Under the pieces are notes generated by a model. It saw only the letters and a list, made by a program, of their open reading frames with translations. It was not told the origin of the DNA and did not search any database. Below, piece after piece: positions 18,730 through 27,552 of a stretch of 64,000 nt of DNA; position 1 is the stretch's first letter, and the number at the start of each line of letters is the position of its first letter. Source of the DNA: CAG-698 sp964385755 (GTDB lineage: Bacteria > Bacillota_I > Bacilli_A > ML615J-28 > CAG-698); assembly GCA_964385755.1 (NCBI GenBank), contig CAYLPZ010000003.1, forward strand, positions 62,001-126,000, written 5' to 3'. A program made the translations under genes and the position numbers.

Positions 18730-20131
18730 ATAAATCTAGATTATATTCATCCTCACTTGATTCAGTATTATCTTTTTTTGTTTCTTTTACTTCCTTTGGT
18801 AAAATGAAATTCAGAATAATTCCAAAAATCATCGCAAGAGCCATACCAGAGAATTTACCAAAATCTCCAATTTTTATTACTGCACCACCAAGGCCAATTA
18901 CAAGCATTACTGATACAATAATCATATTTCTTGTAGAAGTCAAATCAACTTTAGCATCAAAGATAGTTTTTAATCCATTTGAAGCAATAAAGCCATATAG
19001 AATTAAACATACACCACCCATTACTGCACTTGGAATTGTAGCAATTAATGTTGTAAAAAGATTACAAAATGATAGTAAGATTGCAACTACAGCAGCTCCA
19101 CCAGTTACCCAAACTGATCCAATTTTAGTCATACCAACAACACTTGTGTTTTCTCCATAACTAGTGTTAGCAGGTCCACCAATAGCCCCTGCAAACATTG
19201 TTGCAATTCCATCACCAAGTAATGTACGGTGAAGTCCAGGTTCTGTCATGTAATCATAACCAGTAATTTTGCCTAAAACTTTATGATCCCCAATATGTTC
19301 AGATATTGTTACAAAAGCTAGTGGAATGCATCCTACTGCCGCAACCAAACTAAATTTTACCATGCTTACGTTAGCAAATAAATTAGCATCCTTCCATCCT
19401 AAAATCTTAAATGATGGTAATGTAAACCATTGTGAAGGAGTTTTTACAACTTCAATAAATGCTTCTAATGTATTTTGTTGTTGTCCATTCACAAATACAG
19501 GAGTATCTGATACCCAATTTAAAGCTAATGCAACTAAGTAACCTCCTAAGATACCTAGAAGAAATGGAATTATTTTCATAAAGCCTTTACCTTTTAAGGC
19601 AAATAATGCAACAAATAACATAGTAGAAATTGCTATCACAATATTACGCCAATCTCCACCCTCAACTAAATCAATTTGTCCTACTGCTGTTGAAGCTAAA
19701 CCTAGACCAATGATAATAATCATAGGTCCAACAACTACTGGTGGAAGTAGTTTATGAAGCCATTTAACTCCCACGAACTTTATTATTAAAGCAACAATTA
19801 CATAAATTATACCTACAATTAAAATACCAGTAAAAGCAGCTCCATAGTTTGGTCCATCGGAACTACCAGCTAACTGCATTGCGGAATTGATATATGCTAT
19901 ATAAGCAAAACTAGAACCTAAATAAATAGGTACACGTGCTTTTGTACATAAAATGTAAATTAATGTTCCAACACCAGAAGCAAATAATGCAACTGAAATA
20001 TCAAGACCTGTAAGCATTGGAACTAAAACTGTAGCACTAAACATCGCGAATACATGTTGGAACGATAAGAAAAACCAATCACGTTTCTTTCTTGGTTTTT
20101 CATTGTAATCAAGAATTAAATTGTTGTTCAT
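18728..20131 (-). CDS. uraA: Uracil permease (NCS2 family)
   Basis: A nucleobase:cation symporter-2 protein with 12-14 membrane helices. QHVFAMFSATVLVPMLTGLD opens helix 1 and GPANTSYGENTSVVGMTKIGS carries the uracil-type SYGEN motif; xanthine/urate members differ there. The start is set at 20131, MNNNLILDYNEK, behind AAGGAGGT; the reading frame runs 15 codons further upstream without a ribosome site. It is preceded by a leader peptide and terminator (20152-20272), so its expression is probably attenuated by pyrimidine supply. It follows arcC in the same direction. Carbamoyl phosphate links the two pathways, which may explain the placement. Confidence 0.9.
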   Translation of the reverse strand: MNNNLILDYNEKPRKKRDWFFLSFQHVFAMFSATVLVPMLTGLDISVALFASGVGTLIYILCTKARVPIYLGSSFAYIAYINSAMQLAGSSDGPNYGAAFTGILIVGIIYVIVALIIKFVGVKWLHKLLPPVVVGPMIIIIGLGLASTAVGQIDLVEGGDWRNIVIAISTMLFVALFALKGKGFMKIIPFLLGILGGYLVALALNWVSDTPVFVNGQQQNTLEAFIEVVKTPSQWFTLPSFKILGWKDANLFANVSMVKFSLVAAVGCIPLAFVTISEHIGDHKVLGKITGYDYMTEPGLHRTLLGDGIATMFAGAIGGPANTSYGENTSVVGMTKIGSVWVTGGAAVVAILLSFCNLFTTLIATIPSAVMGGVCLILYGFIASNGLKTIFDAKVDLTSTRNMIIVSVMLVIGLGGAVIKIGDFGKFSGMALAMIFGIILNFILPKEVKETKKDNTESSEDEYNLDL

Positions 20132-20151
20132 ATATACCTCCTTATTACATA

Positions 20152-20182
20152 AAAAATAAGAGTTGAAAAAATTCAACTCTTA
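20152..20182 (-). terminator. Attenuator terminator in the uraA leader
   Basis: A perfect 11-bp stem (20157-20167 with 20172-20182) and 4-nt loop is followed by six T residues on the minus strand, about 15 bp before the uraA ribosome site. The stem contains the stop codon of the leader peptide. Confidence 0.8.
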
Positions 20183-20272
20183 AAAATTATTGTCCTTATG
20201 AAATGAAAAAATAGTGATACTTCTTTTTGCAAGTTTATTAGTATTTTTAGTTTCTACTTTTACTGCTTTCAT
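20180..20272 (-). CDS. Putative 30-residue leader peptide of uraA
   Basis: An ATG at 20272 preceded by GAAGG starts a 30-codon frame (MKAVKVETKNTNKLAKRS, then ITIFSFHKDNNF). Its TAA stop lies within the 5' arm of the terminator stem. A 15-bp inverted repeat (20273-20287) covers its ribosome site, and T-rich runs (TTTTTTC, TTTTT) occur late in the message. The arrangement is that of the E. coli pyrBI leader, where a ribosome close behind a paused polymerase prevents the terminator from forming. No protein function is expected. Confidence 0.6.
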   Translation of the reverse strand: MKAVKVETKNTNKLAKRSITIFSFHKDNNF

Positions 20273-20303
20273 AAGAAGTACCTTCTTTCTTTATTTCCGA
20301 TAT

Positions 20304-20332
20304 ATTATACATCATACTAATAAATAATGCAA
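20304..20332 (-). promoter_or_regulatory. Promoter of the uraA transcript
   Basis: Minus strand TTGCAT (20327-20332), 17-bp spacer, TATAAT (20304-20309), placed between arcC and the leader peptide. Confidence 0.75.
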
Positions 20333-20341
20333 TACTTTTAT

Positions 20342-21262
20342 TTATTTTTTGTAAATTATTGTGCCCTTTTGTAAATTTATAGCTTCACTTGCATTTACAA
20401 TTGATGTAATAATTGCTTTAGCAGAATTATTATTTTTAACAAAATTAAGTGCTGCAGTAACTTTTGGAAGCATTGATCCAGGTTTAAAGTGTCCTTCTTC
20501 CACATATTTTTCTAAAGTATTAACATCAACTTCCGTTAATGCTCTTTCATCTTCTTTGCCATAATTTAAAAATACATTATCAACTGCCGTTAGTATAATT
20601 AACATATCCGCATGTAGTGACGTGGCTAATACTTCTGATACTAAATCTTTATCAATAACAGCATCAACACCAATATATCCACTTTCACCTTCGATTACAG
20701 GTATGCCTCCACCTCCACAACATATTACAATATTATTTGTACTTATTATTGTATCAATTATTTTTTCTTCTAAGACCTTTAGTGGTTTTGGGCTTGCAAC
20801 TACTCTACGATAGCCCCTCTTGTTCGCTTCTTCTTTTGTTGGATATAAAGCCTTTTCTGCTTCTTCTTTTGATAGATATAAACCTACTGGTTTAGTAGGA
20901 TTACTAAAAGCTTGATCATTTTTATCTACTACTACTTGAGTTATTATAGATGCAACTTTTTTACCAATATTATGCTTATTTAATACATTTATTAAAGCGT
21001 TTTGTAAATGATATCCTATATATCCTTGTGATAATGCACCACACTCACAAAACGGCATTTCAGATACTTTTTCATTTTCTTTATGAGCAAGCAAAAAAGC
21101 GTTATTAATTAAGCCAACTTGTGGACCATTTCCATGTGTAAAGATTACTTCGTTATTTCTTAATAACGGCAACATTTTTTCAACCGTTAGAATTGCCATT
21201 TCTTTTTGCTTTTGAGGAGTTTCTCCTAAAGCATTACCACCTAATGCAACTACGATTCTCAT
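20342..21262 (-). CDS. arcC: Carbamate kinase
   Basis: 306 residues, family length. It has MRIVVALGGNALG at the N-terminus, THGNGPQVGLI near residue 43, the CCGGGGIPV glycine loop and DKDLVSEVLA. The enzyme makes ATP from carbamoyl phosphate and ADP, the energy-yielding last step of arginine deimination. Its start shares one base with the argF stop, so it is coupled to it. Confidence 0.95.
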   Translation of the reverse strand: MRIVVALGGNALGETPQKQKEMAILTVEKMLPLLRNNEVIFTHGNGPQVGLINNAFLLAHKENEKVSEMPFCECGALSQGYIGYHLQNALINVLNKHNIGKKVASIITQVVVDKNDQAFSNPTKPVGLYLSKEEAEKALYPTKEEANKRGYRRVVASPKPLKVLEEKIIDTIISTNNIVICCGGGGIPVIEGESGYIGVDAVIDKDLVSEVLATSLHADMLIILTAVDNVFLNYGKEDERALTEVDVNTLEKYVEEGHFKPGSMLPKVTAALNFVKNNNSAKAIITSIVNASEAINLQKGTIIYKK

Positions 21263-22251
21263 TAGTCCACCATTGTCGCATAGATTACTGCTTTAATCGT
21301 GTGTAATCTGTTTTCTGCTTCATCAAAGACAACTGACTGCTCTCCTTCAAATACTTCTTCAGTCACTTCTAGTCCATCAAGACCAAATTTTTGATACACT
21401 TCCATACCAACTTTAGTCTCTAGGTTATGAAATGATGGAAGGCAATGTAAGAATATTGCATCACTTTTTGCTTTTTTCATTAATTCTTTATTCACTTGAT
21501 ATGGTTTTAATAATTCAATTCTTTCTTTCCAAACACTATCAGGCTCACCCATTGAAACCCAAACATCAGTAACAACAATGTCTGCTCCTTTGATATTTTC
21601 ATCAATATCTTCGCTCAAAATGACTTGTCCTTTAGTTTCTTTACAGATTTCTATACATTTATCAACTAATGAACTTTCTGGCCATAATTCTTTTGGAGCT
21701 AATCCAACGAAAGTCATTCCCATTTTAGCACAACCTATCATTAATGAATTTCCCATATTATAACGACAATCGCCTAAATAAGCCATTTTCAAGCCTTTTA
21801 ATGTTCCTTTATGTTCTCTGATTGTAAGCATGTCCGCAAGTATTTGCGTTGGATGATATTTTTCTGTTAATCCATTCCAAACAGGAACTCCTGAGTATTT
21901 TTCTAAAATCTCAACAGTTTCTTGTTTAAATCCTCGGTATTCAATTCCGTCATATATTCTTCCTAATACTCTAGCAGTATCTTTGATTGATTCTTTTTTT
22001 CCCATTTGACTTCCAGTAGGTCCTAAATAAGTTGCATGCATTCCTAAATCATATGCAGCAACCTCAAATGAACATCGTGTTCTTGTAGAATCCTTTTCAA
22101 ATAATAAAACTATATTTTTACCTTCGAGTACCTTTGTGGGAATACCATTTTTCTTTTTTTCTTTTAATTCACTTGCTAAATCTAATAAATATGTTATTTC
22201 TTCAGGTGTAAAATCTAAAAGAGTTAATAAACTACGATTCTTTAATTTCAT
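21262..22251 (-). CDS. argF: Ornithine carbamoyltransferase (catabolic context)
   Basis: 329 residues. The carbamoyl phosphate loop is STRTRCSFEVA (about 56-66), followed by HPTQILADMLT and the catalytic HCLPSFHN loop (usually HCLPAFHD). The context between arginine deiminase and carbamate kinase indicates the catabolic direction, citrulline to ornithine plus carbamoyl phosphate (often named arcB). It starts 35 bp after arcA. Confidence 0.93.
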   Translation of the reverse strand: MKLKNRSLLTLLDFTPEEITYLLDLASELKEKKKNGIPTKVLEGKNIVLLFEKDSTRTRCSFEVAAYDLGMHATYLGPTGSQMGKKESIKDTARVLGRIYDGIEYRGFKQETVEILEKYSGVPVWNGLTEKYHPTQILADMLTIREHKGTLKGLKMAYLGDCRYNMGNSLMIGCAKMGMTFVGLAPKELWPESSLVDKCIEICKETKGQVILSEDIDENIKGADIVVTDVWVSMGEPDSVWKERIELLKPYQVNKELMKKAKSDAIFLHCLPSFHNLETKVGMEVYQKFGLDGLEVTEEVFEGEQSVVFDEAENRLHTIKAVIYATMVD

Positions 22252-22286
22252 ATTGTTCCTTTCTATTTTAACATTAATTATATTAT

Positions 22287-23516
22287 CTATTTGTCTAATT
22301 TCTCTCTTTCAAGAGGCATACACATACATCTTGGGCCACCACGACCTCGTGATAATTCACTAGATGGAATAGTATGAACCTTTATACCATATGATTTTAA
22401 AAGATCATTAGTAATGTTATTTCTTTCATATGTAATAACCTCACCCGGAGCAATCGCAATACAGTTGCTACCATCACTCCATTGTTCACGATCTGCAGAA
22501 ACTTGATCTTTTCCACCACAAGGAATTAAAGTAATCTTTCGTTTTAAGATACTACTTAGAATTTCTTCTAAACTTCCAGTTAGTTCAGTTGTTTTTAATA
22601 GTACATCACTAGTCTCATCTTTTTCAACACAAAACACTTTGAAACTATCATAACATTCTTGATGCACAGTAAACTTATCGTAATCAATTTGTGTAAAAAT
22701 TGTATCTAAATGCATAAAAGTTCTTTGCTTTGGAATAGACAAAACAATAATTCTTTTAAGTTTTGATTTATATTCATAAAATAAGTTCTTTGCTAATTTT
22801 TCAATTGCTTCAGCAGAAGTACGTTCACTAACACCTATTATTAGTGTATCTTCATTCAATACTAGAATATCTCCACCTTCTATATTATATTTATATTCTC
22901 TATCGTAGAAGAATTTTGTTCCTTTGTATTCAGGATGATACATAAAAATATATTTACCATAAATTGTTTCACGACATCTAGTTTTTGAATACATTTTATT
23001 AAGAATGATTCCATCTTCAAATGTTACAAATGGATCTCTTGTAAAATATAAATTTGGCATAGGATTAGTAATAAACTTATTATCTTTAACAAAATCTGAA
23101 AGTGATTTTTTTTGATAATTTGGAAGTTCACTTCTCTTAATCCCCGCCATAGTTTTAATAACTAAACTTTTTGTATCTTCAATTTTATTTAAATAATCAC
23201 ATACAGCCTTCTTTAGATGTTCATTTGATATTTCAGCCTCATTTACATATTCAGAAATAAATTGTTCTCTAACATCCTTTGAACTATTTAGTGCTTCAGT
23301 TACTAAATCAACCAAATATACTACTTTTACATTTGCATCTCTAAATGTTTGTGCAAAAGCTCTATGTTCCTTTTTAGCTAGTGGAAGCCAAGGAATATCA
23401 TCAAATAGTAATTCACCTAAATAAGCTGGTGTTAAATTATTTAATTCCTCTCCCGGTTCATGTAAAAGGACGGTTTTTAATCGTCCAATTTCAGAGTTTA
23501 CGAATAATTTACTCAT
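22287..23516 (-). CDS. arcA: Arginine deiminase
   Basis: The start is placed at 23516, MSKLFVNSEIGRLKTVLLHEPG, behind AAGGAG; an upstream in-frame ATG lacks a ribosome site. The 409-residue enzyme has TRDPFVTFEDG, the EGGDILVL loop with catalytic Glu/Asp, HLDTIFTQID with the catalytic His, and the C-terminal GRGGPRCMCMPL with the nucleophilic Cys. It hydrolyses arginine to citrulline and ammonia. With argF and arcC it makes a complete ATP-generating pathway that also raises pH. No arcD arginine/ornithine antiporter lies in the window. Confidence 0.95.
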   Translation of the reverse strand: MSKLFVNSEIGRLKTVLLHEPGEELNNLTPAYLGELLFDDIPWLPLAKKEHRAFAQTFRDANVKVVYLVDLVTEALNSSKDVREQFISEYVNEAEISNEHLKKAVCDYLNKIEDTKSLVIKTMAGIKRSELPNYQKKSLSDFVKDNKFITNPMPNLYFTRDPFVTFEDGIILNKMYSKTRCRETIYGKYIFMYHPEYKGTKFFYDREYKYNIEGGDILVLNEDTLIIGVSERTSAEAIEKLAKNLFYEYKSKLKRIIVLSIPKQRTFMHLDTIFTQIDYDKFTVHQECYDSFKVFCVEKDETSDVLLKTTELTGSLEEILSSILKRKITLIPCGGKDQVSADREQWSDGSNCIAIAPGEVITYERNNITNDLLKSYGIKVHTIPSSELSRGRGGPRCMCMPLEREKLDK

Positions 23517-23529
23517 TATTTTCTCCTTC

Positions 23530-24096
23530 TTATGCGCCATCCCAGTGATTGTCGCAAGTGTTTTTTATCTTTTTTAAAGAATATTCTTTTTCCATATCAT
23601 TAAGCATATCAATATCTTCTCCAGTTTTAAAAATATTATGCTTACTAGAATACTTTTTTTCTTTAATTTTTTTATCACTAGACTTATTTAAATCATATAT
23701 AATCGAAGATATTTCATAACTACTTTTATTATCAATATCTAGCACAAAACATTTTTTATTTTCATTAAAATCTAAAGACATACTCTTTTTTATTAATAAA
23801 ACATTTAAGTAGTTATCGTTAAGAATAGTTTTCATTAAATCATATATTTTTTTACTTGTGATAATATTATATGCGATAACACTTTTTTCTTCATTTTTAC
23901 GTTTTTCAATGTCAATAAACATTTTTTCTATACTTTTAAATAATTCATCTTCATTTATATCTTCATATGAATTTATTTTTAAATAATTATTAATTGATAC
24001 TATTTCATATTTATAGTTATATAAGATATTAAGTATTCTTATAATATCAGATTTATCAGATGAAACTAGGTTATTTATTAAAATTACTTTATTCAT
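23530..24096 (-). CDS. Protein of unknown function, first half of an arc operon pair
   Basis: 188 residues. The N-terminus MNKVILINNLVSSDKSDIIRIL has a beta-strand/turn/helix pattern like a P-loop fold but lacks a GK[ST] Walker A. The rest is Lys/Asn-rich and helical. No family is recognised. It starts 1 bp after the gene upstream and stops 14 bp before arcA, so it is part of the arginine deiminase operon and may regulate or support that pathway. The function is not claimed. Confidence 0.6.
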   Translation of the reverse strand: MNKVILINNLVSSDKSDIIRILNILYNYKYEIVSINNYLKINSYEDINEDELFKSIEKMFIDIEKRKNEEKSVIAYNIITSKKIYDLMKTILNDNYLNVLLIKKSMSLDFNENKKCFVLDIDNKSSYEISSIIYDLNKSSDKKIKEKKYSSKHNIFKTGEDIDMLNDMEKEYSLKKIKNTCDNHWDGA

Positions 24097-24097
24097 A

Positions 24098-24616
24098 TTA
24101 TCTAAATGGGTAATTTAAATATGTAAAGAGCATAGCTAGAAATAAAAACAAAAAGGCTAAAGTATTAATACTTAATTTAAGTAGAGTAGTTTTAATATCT
24201 TTTCTTCTTCTAACATACATAACCATCAATAAAACAACAAATAATGATACTGAAATAGCAAAGAAAATGGTAGCAAAAGTTGTAGTTAATCCCTTATTGA
24301 AAGGTATTAAATCTGTCATATAGTTTGCATACCATATTCCTATAATCATAAATAATATTCCGACAGGAATGGCAATTAACATTTGTTTTTCAAACCAAGT
24401 AACGCTAATATCCTTCTTCACATCTAAATATTTATTAACATTTTTTAATCCACTAGATAATGCACAAAGTACAACACCAAAAACAAAAAATGCATTCTTA
24501 ATCATAATCATTGCAAACGCTGCAGCAAGAACATAAAAAAATAATGGCAAGAAATTTAAATAAACTAGATATGCTGGCATTTGTATGTTTTTATTTTTTT
24601 TGTTTCTATTTCCCAT
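24098..24616 (-). CDS. Membrane protein of unknown function upstream of the arc genes
   Basis: About 172 residues with a short Lys/Asn-rich N-terminus and about five membrane helices (roughly 15-38, 42-58, 80-105, 110-140 and 148-170). It is first in the probable arc operon, behind AGAGG and a weak promoter (TTAATT, 16 bp, TATAAT at 24649-24676). It is too short for ArcD, which has about 12 helices, so it is not the antiporter. The family is not recognised. A TTG two codons earlier is possible but less likely. Confidence 0.6.
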   Translation of the reverse strand: MGNRNKKNKNIQMPAYLVYLNFLPLFFYVLAAAFAMIMIKNAFFVFGVVLCALSSGLKNVNKYLDVKKDISVTWFEKQMLIAIPVGILFMIIGIWYANYMTDLIPFNKGLTTTFATIFFAISVSLFVVLLMVMYVRRRKDIKTTLLKLSINTLAFLFLFLAMLFTYLNYPFR

Positions 24617-24791
24617 AATCAAACCTCTTATAATGTTTCTTTTTTACTATTATACACAAAATCATCAAAAAATTAAACTATTTATTGCTTTTTATATTTT
24701 TATAAATATTAAAATGGTGAACCTCAAAGGAATTCACCACTTGTTTTTTTCTTTGAATATAATTTATCATTAATACATAGAAAACAATTAT

Positions 24792-25196
24792 CTATTTACC
24801 ATATTCAAGTTTGCCATTATAATCGAGAATTCCACCAATCTCAATTATATTTGTATATCCAAGTTTTACAAGTTTACTAGATGCTTGTTTGCTGCGAGAA
24901 CCACTACGACAATATACATAAATATTTTGTCTTTTATTTGGTAATAATGAAATCTCAAAAGTTCCAATTGTTTCATTTGGAATGTTTATAGCACCAGGGA
25001 TATGTCCTGCGATAAACTCATCTTCCCTGCGAACATCTACCAAAATGTATCCTTTATCTTCTTGCATTCTTGCAAGAGCTTCAGACATAGAAATAGATTC
25101 ATATGTGTTCTGATTTTTATCAGAATCTGGTTTTCTACATCCTAACCCAAAAAGCAACAAAAATAATATTAATGGTAATAATTTTATTGGCATCAT
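24792..25196 (-). CDS. Rhodanese-domain lipoprotein
   Basis: 134 residues: a signal peptide ending LGLGC (lipidated Cys about residue 20), a short linker, then one rhodanese domain with DVRREDEFIAGHIPGAINIP and the active-site loop CRSGSRS. It would act outside the membrane in sulfur transfer or thiol chemistry. It follows thioredoxin by 28 bp, which supports a redox role. A 7-bp hairpin (24715-24739) past the stop may be its terminator, though the T run is weak in this direction. Confidence 0.88.
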   Translation of the reverse strand: MMPIKLLPLILFLLLFGLGCRKPDSDKNQNTYESISMSEALARMQEDKGYILVDVRREDEFIAGHIPGAINIPNETIGTFEISLLPNKRQNIYVYCRSGSRSKQASSKLVKLGYTNIIEIGGILDYNGKLEYGK

Positions 25197-25223
25197 CTAA
25201 CTCCTAAATTAATGCTAAAATAA

Positions 25224-25532
25224 TTATTTTAATAATTCCTCTAATATAGTTTTTGGCATAGCTCCTACTTTTTGTTTTACAATCTTTCTATCTTTTATTA
25301 CTACAAACATAGGAATACTTGAAACTTGGAAATAACTAGCAAGCTCTGGTTCATCATCAACATTTACTTTTCCGATAATTGCTTTTCCTTGATATTCATT
25401 TGCAAGTTCCTCAACTACAGGTGACATCATACGGCATGGTCCACACCAAGGAGCCCAAAAGTCAATTAGAATTGGTAACTCGCTTTTTAAAGCTTCCTCA
25501 AAGTTTTCTTTTGTAATTTTTAGTTCAGACAT
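25224..25532 (-). CDS. trxA: Thioredoxin
   Basis: From the ATG at 25532 (AAAGGAG upstream) the protein is 102 residues, starts MSELKITKENFEEALKSELP and has the WCGPC active site and the cis-Pro in SSIPMFVV. It is a cytosolic disulfide reductase. The frame extends upstream through a hydrophobic stretch that could be read as a membrane anchor, but the ribosome site supports the short form. The following gene is a rhodanese lipoprotein. Confidence 0.93.
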   Translation of the reverse strand: MSELKITKENFEEALKSELPILIDFWAPWCGPCRMMSPVVEELANEYQGKAIIGKVNVDDEPELASYFQVSSIPMFVVIKDRKIVKQKVGAMPKTILEELLK

Positions 25533-25861
25533 ATATTCCACTCCTTTATTAAATTTTTTTATCATCAAAATAAATCCTTTTATGAAAAGCATCACTATTA
25601 TAATAAACATATAATACATTATTATAGATAATATATGATTCTTCTAGCTATTCATGTAAAATAATAAGATACACCATTATTTTTATATCTTTATTATTAT
25701 TATATTATTTATTACTATTTTTTTCAAGAATCGTGACATATATACAAATTAAAAAGTGGTGAAACAATTTTATATACAAACGAAGCACTATCAACAGGCT
25801 TTAATATTTTTCTTAGTACTGGTGGGAATGCTAAAATTCAGTCGTATTACTGAGATGTTTC

Positions 25862-26212
25862 TTATTCCACCGTGTTAATAACCAAAAACGGCTTACGCCC
25901 GAATTTGTCCACAAGGGGACGGTAGAAAATAATAAGCAACGTTACCGGATAGGAAATAAAACCTATGGCGGAAAAGAGCGATAATCCCTCGCCGTATTCC
26001 ATACCCATATTTTTTACGAAGAATTCCGTAACTATATTCGCCTGAAACTGAATGGATATAGTAGACGCTATTTCGTCCGTTATGAAGATGAGCGACAAAA
26101 TCATAAACAAGTAAGTCAGATAAAACTTGTTGCTTCTTGCGCCCAACTGTTTTTCGCGGCGGATAAGTTCTTTGGCTTCGCGCGCCTGTAATCGTTCAAC
26201 GTTTTTTGCCAA
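25862..26212 (-). pseudogene. Truncated MFS transporter (N-terminal fragment)
   Basis: 116 residues with a basic N-terminus, two membrane helices and PLVDKFGRKPFLVINTVE. The D-x-FGRKP sequence is the MFS motif between helices 2 and 3. A full transporter has about 400 residues, and this one stops at the composition boundary, so the remaining ten helices were lost when the element edge formed. The start is unclear: TTG at 26212, or further upstream in an open Lys-rich frame. It follows the coiled-coil gene by about 38 bp. Confidence 0.7.
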
Positions 26213-26250
26213 GCGGTAAGCTTTCTCCCGCTTTTTGCTTTTTGTTTATC

Positions 26251-27309
26251 TTATTTGTGGCGCATACGATACTCAAATTCATCAACGCGTTCTCCCGTCT
26301 TTTTCATTTCGTCGAGAGTTTTACGTTGGTTTTCAAGATTGCGTTCATTCTGCTTTGCAAGTTCTGCGTTGTGTGAAGCCTGTTGCTTTGCTCTGAACTC
26401 AGCATCCTCGTGCATTTTCTTTGTTGTCCTGTTAAGGTCGTCGAGCTTTTGGTTTATTGAATTGCGTGTTTCAATATTTATCATATTTTGAATGTTGATC
26501 TGCTGCTGTGTTTTGTCAGCTATTATACATTCCTTAGCTATAGAGTTGAAATCATCCTCAGAGGTGGCTGTCATTCCAAGCTTTATAAAATAGTCTTGCT
26601 GATCGTAAGGAGTGTTTTCAAAAAGAAATAATACTCGCTCTCCAACTATAGCCTTTGCCTCCTCGGCGACATCACTAAGTGTGCTATCCCTTCTGACCTC
26701 GGCATCAGCATATGCTTTCTCGAATGTTAACAACAGCTCAGAAAAGTAATTCTTTGTAATGCTCTGTGCCTTGGAAACAAGCGCAGAAAGCACAGCTTCG
26801 TCAGGCTTGTTCTTCTTAATAGCTATAATAACGTCAAGAAGTCCCAAACCTATTCCGACCATGGTGATCTTCGGCATCGAGAGTGCCAATCCGGTGAATA
26901 ACGCAGACGCTGCCAAAAGACCGAGCATTAAAACGCCAAAAAGTTTAAGAAAGCTTCCTGTAAGAGGCTTATTTACGCCCTTTTTAAGCTCATCCCTTAC
27001 ATTGCTCTGAATTTCGAGCAATTTAGACTCATACGCCGATGTTTCAGCGCGCATTTGTTCTGTATATTTAATATTTAACAAATCACATCCGTACTTAACG
27101 TTATCGCCAAGGCGGGATGCTTTGCCATCGTATTGATCCAATAGATATCTTATTTGCTCGACTATATTGCGGTCGTTAAGCCCATCTGCGATCGCGCGCT
27201 TGCTTTTTAGACTTTCGATATATTGATACGCCTTGGTAAAAGAGCGCTCTATATTTTTTTTGTCCTCACGGTACTTAGTGAGGTACTGCATAGCTTTGGC
27301 ATAATTCAT
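26251..27309 (-). CDS. Coiled-coil membrane protein of unknown function
   Basis: 352 residues: an N-terminal helical domain (1-112), two membrane helices (about 120-165), then a long helical region with a charged Gln/Glu-rich coiled coil at 270-345. GGAGG precedes the ATG. No family is recognised. It lies in the GC-richer block ahead of the broken MFS gene. The two-helix hairpin with long cytosolic coils suggests membrane scaffolding, but nothing specific can be claimed. Confidence 0.65.
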   Translation of the reverse strand: MNYAKAMQYLTKYREDKKNIERSFTKAYQYIESLKSKRAIADGLNDRNIVEQIRYLLDQYDGKASRLGDNVKYGCDLLNIKYTEQMRAETSAYESKLLEIQSNVRDELKKGVNKPLTGSFLKLFGVLMLGLLAASALFTGLALSMPKITMVGIGLGLLDVIIAIKKNKPDEAVLSALVSKAQSITKNYFSELLLTFEKAYADAEVRRDSTLSDVAEEAKAIVGERVLFLFENTPYDQQDYFIKLGMTATSEDDFNSIAKECIIADKTQQQINIQNMINIETRNSINQKLDDLNRTTKKMHEDAEFRAKQQASHNAELAKQNERNLENQRKTLDEMKKTGERVDEFEYRMRHK

Positions 27310-27457
27310 TTTATTTTCCTCCGAGTAATATATAGTTGTACCATAAGCATACCACGCCTTTTGATAAAATGCAATATGATATACGAATAAATATACTGAA
27401 AATTTTATTTTGTAAAGGTAAAATGCCCTATCAGTTGGATAAGTGAAAATATAAGAA

Positions 27458-27521
27458 ACAAAAAAAGCCCGAACCTTTTTCCAATGGTAAAAAAGTTCAA
27501 GCCATTTGCGTTTGGTGACCC
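27458..27521. repeat. Terminator-like hairpin followed by a tRNA 3'-end-like sequence, copy 1
   Basis: A hairpin of the form GAAC-T-run/A-run-GTTC is followed by TTTGGTGACCC. On the minus strand this reads as GGGTCACCA then a terminator, like the end of a tRNA gene. A related copy lies at 32181-32237 in the same orientation. There is no complete tRNA. Confidence 0.4.
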
Positions 27522-27552
27522 TGTGCCCAAGAAAGTCTAACCTATAAAATGG

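Noticed and set aside
24098..24616. ArcD antiporter for the arginine deiminase operon
   Set aside because: Only about five helices and 172 residues; ArcD has about twelve helices and over 450 residues.
25532..25619. Membrane-anchored form of thioredoxin from an upstream start
   Set aside because: The hydrophobic extension has no ribosome site, while the internal ATG has AAAGGAG and the normal thioredoxin N-terminus.
25741..25860. Plus-strand frame SGETILYTNEALSTGFNIFL ending at the element border
   Set aside because: About 40 codons without a start or ribosome site; may be a gene remnant but too short to call.
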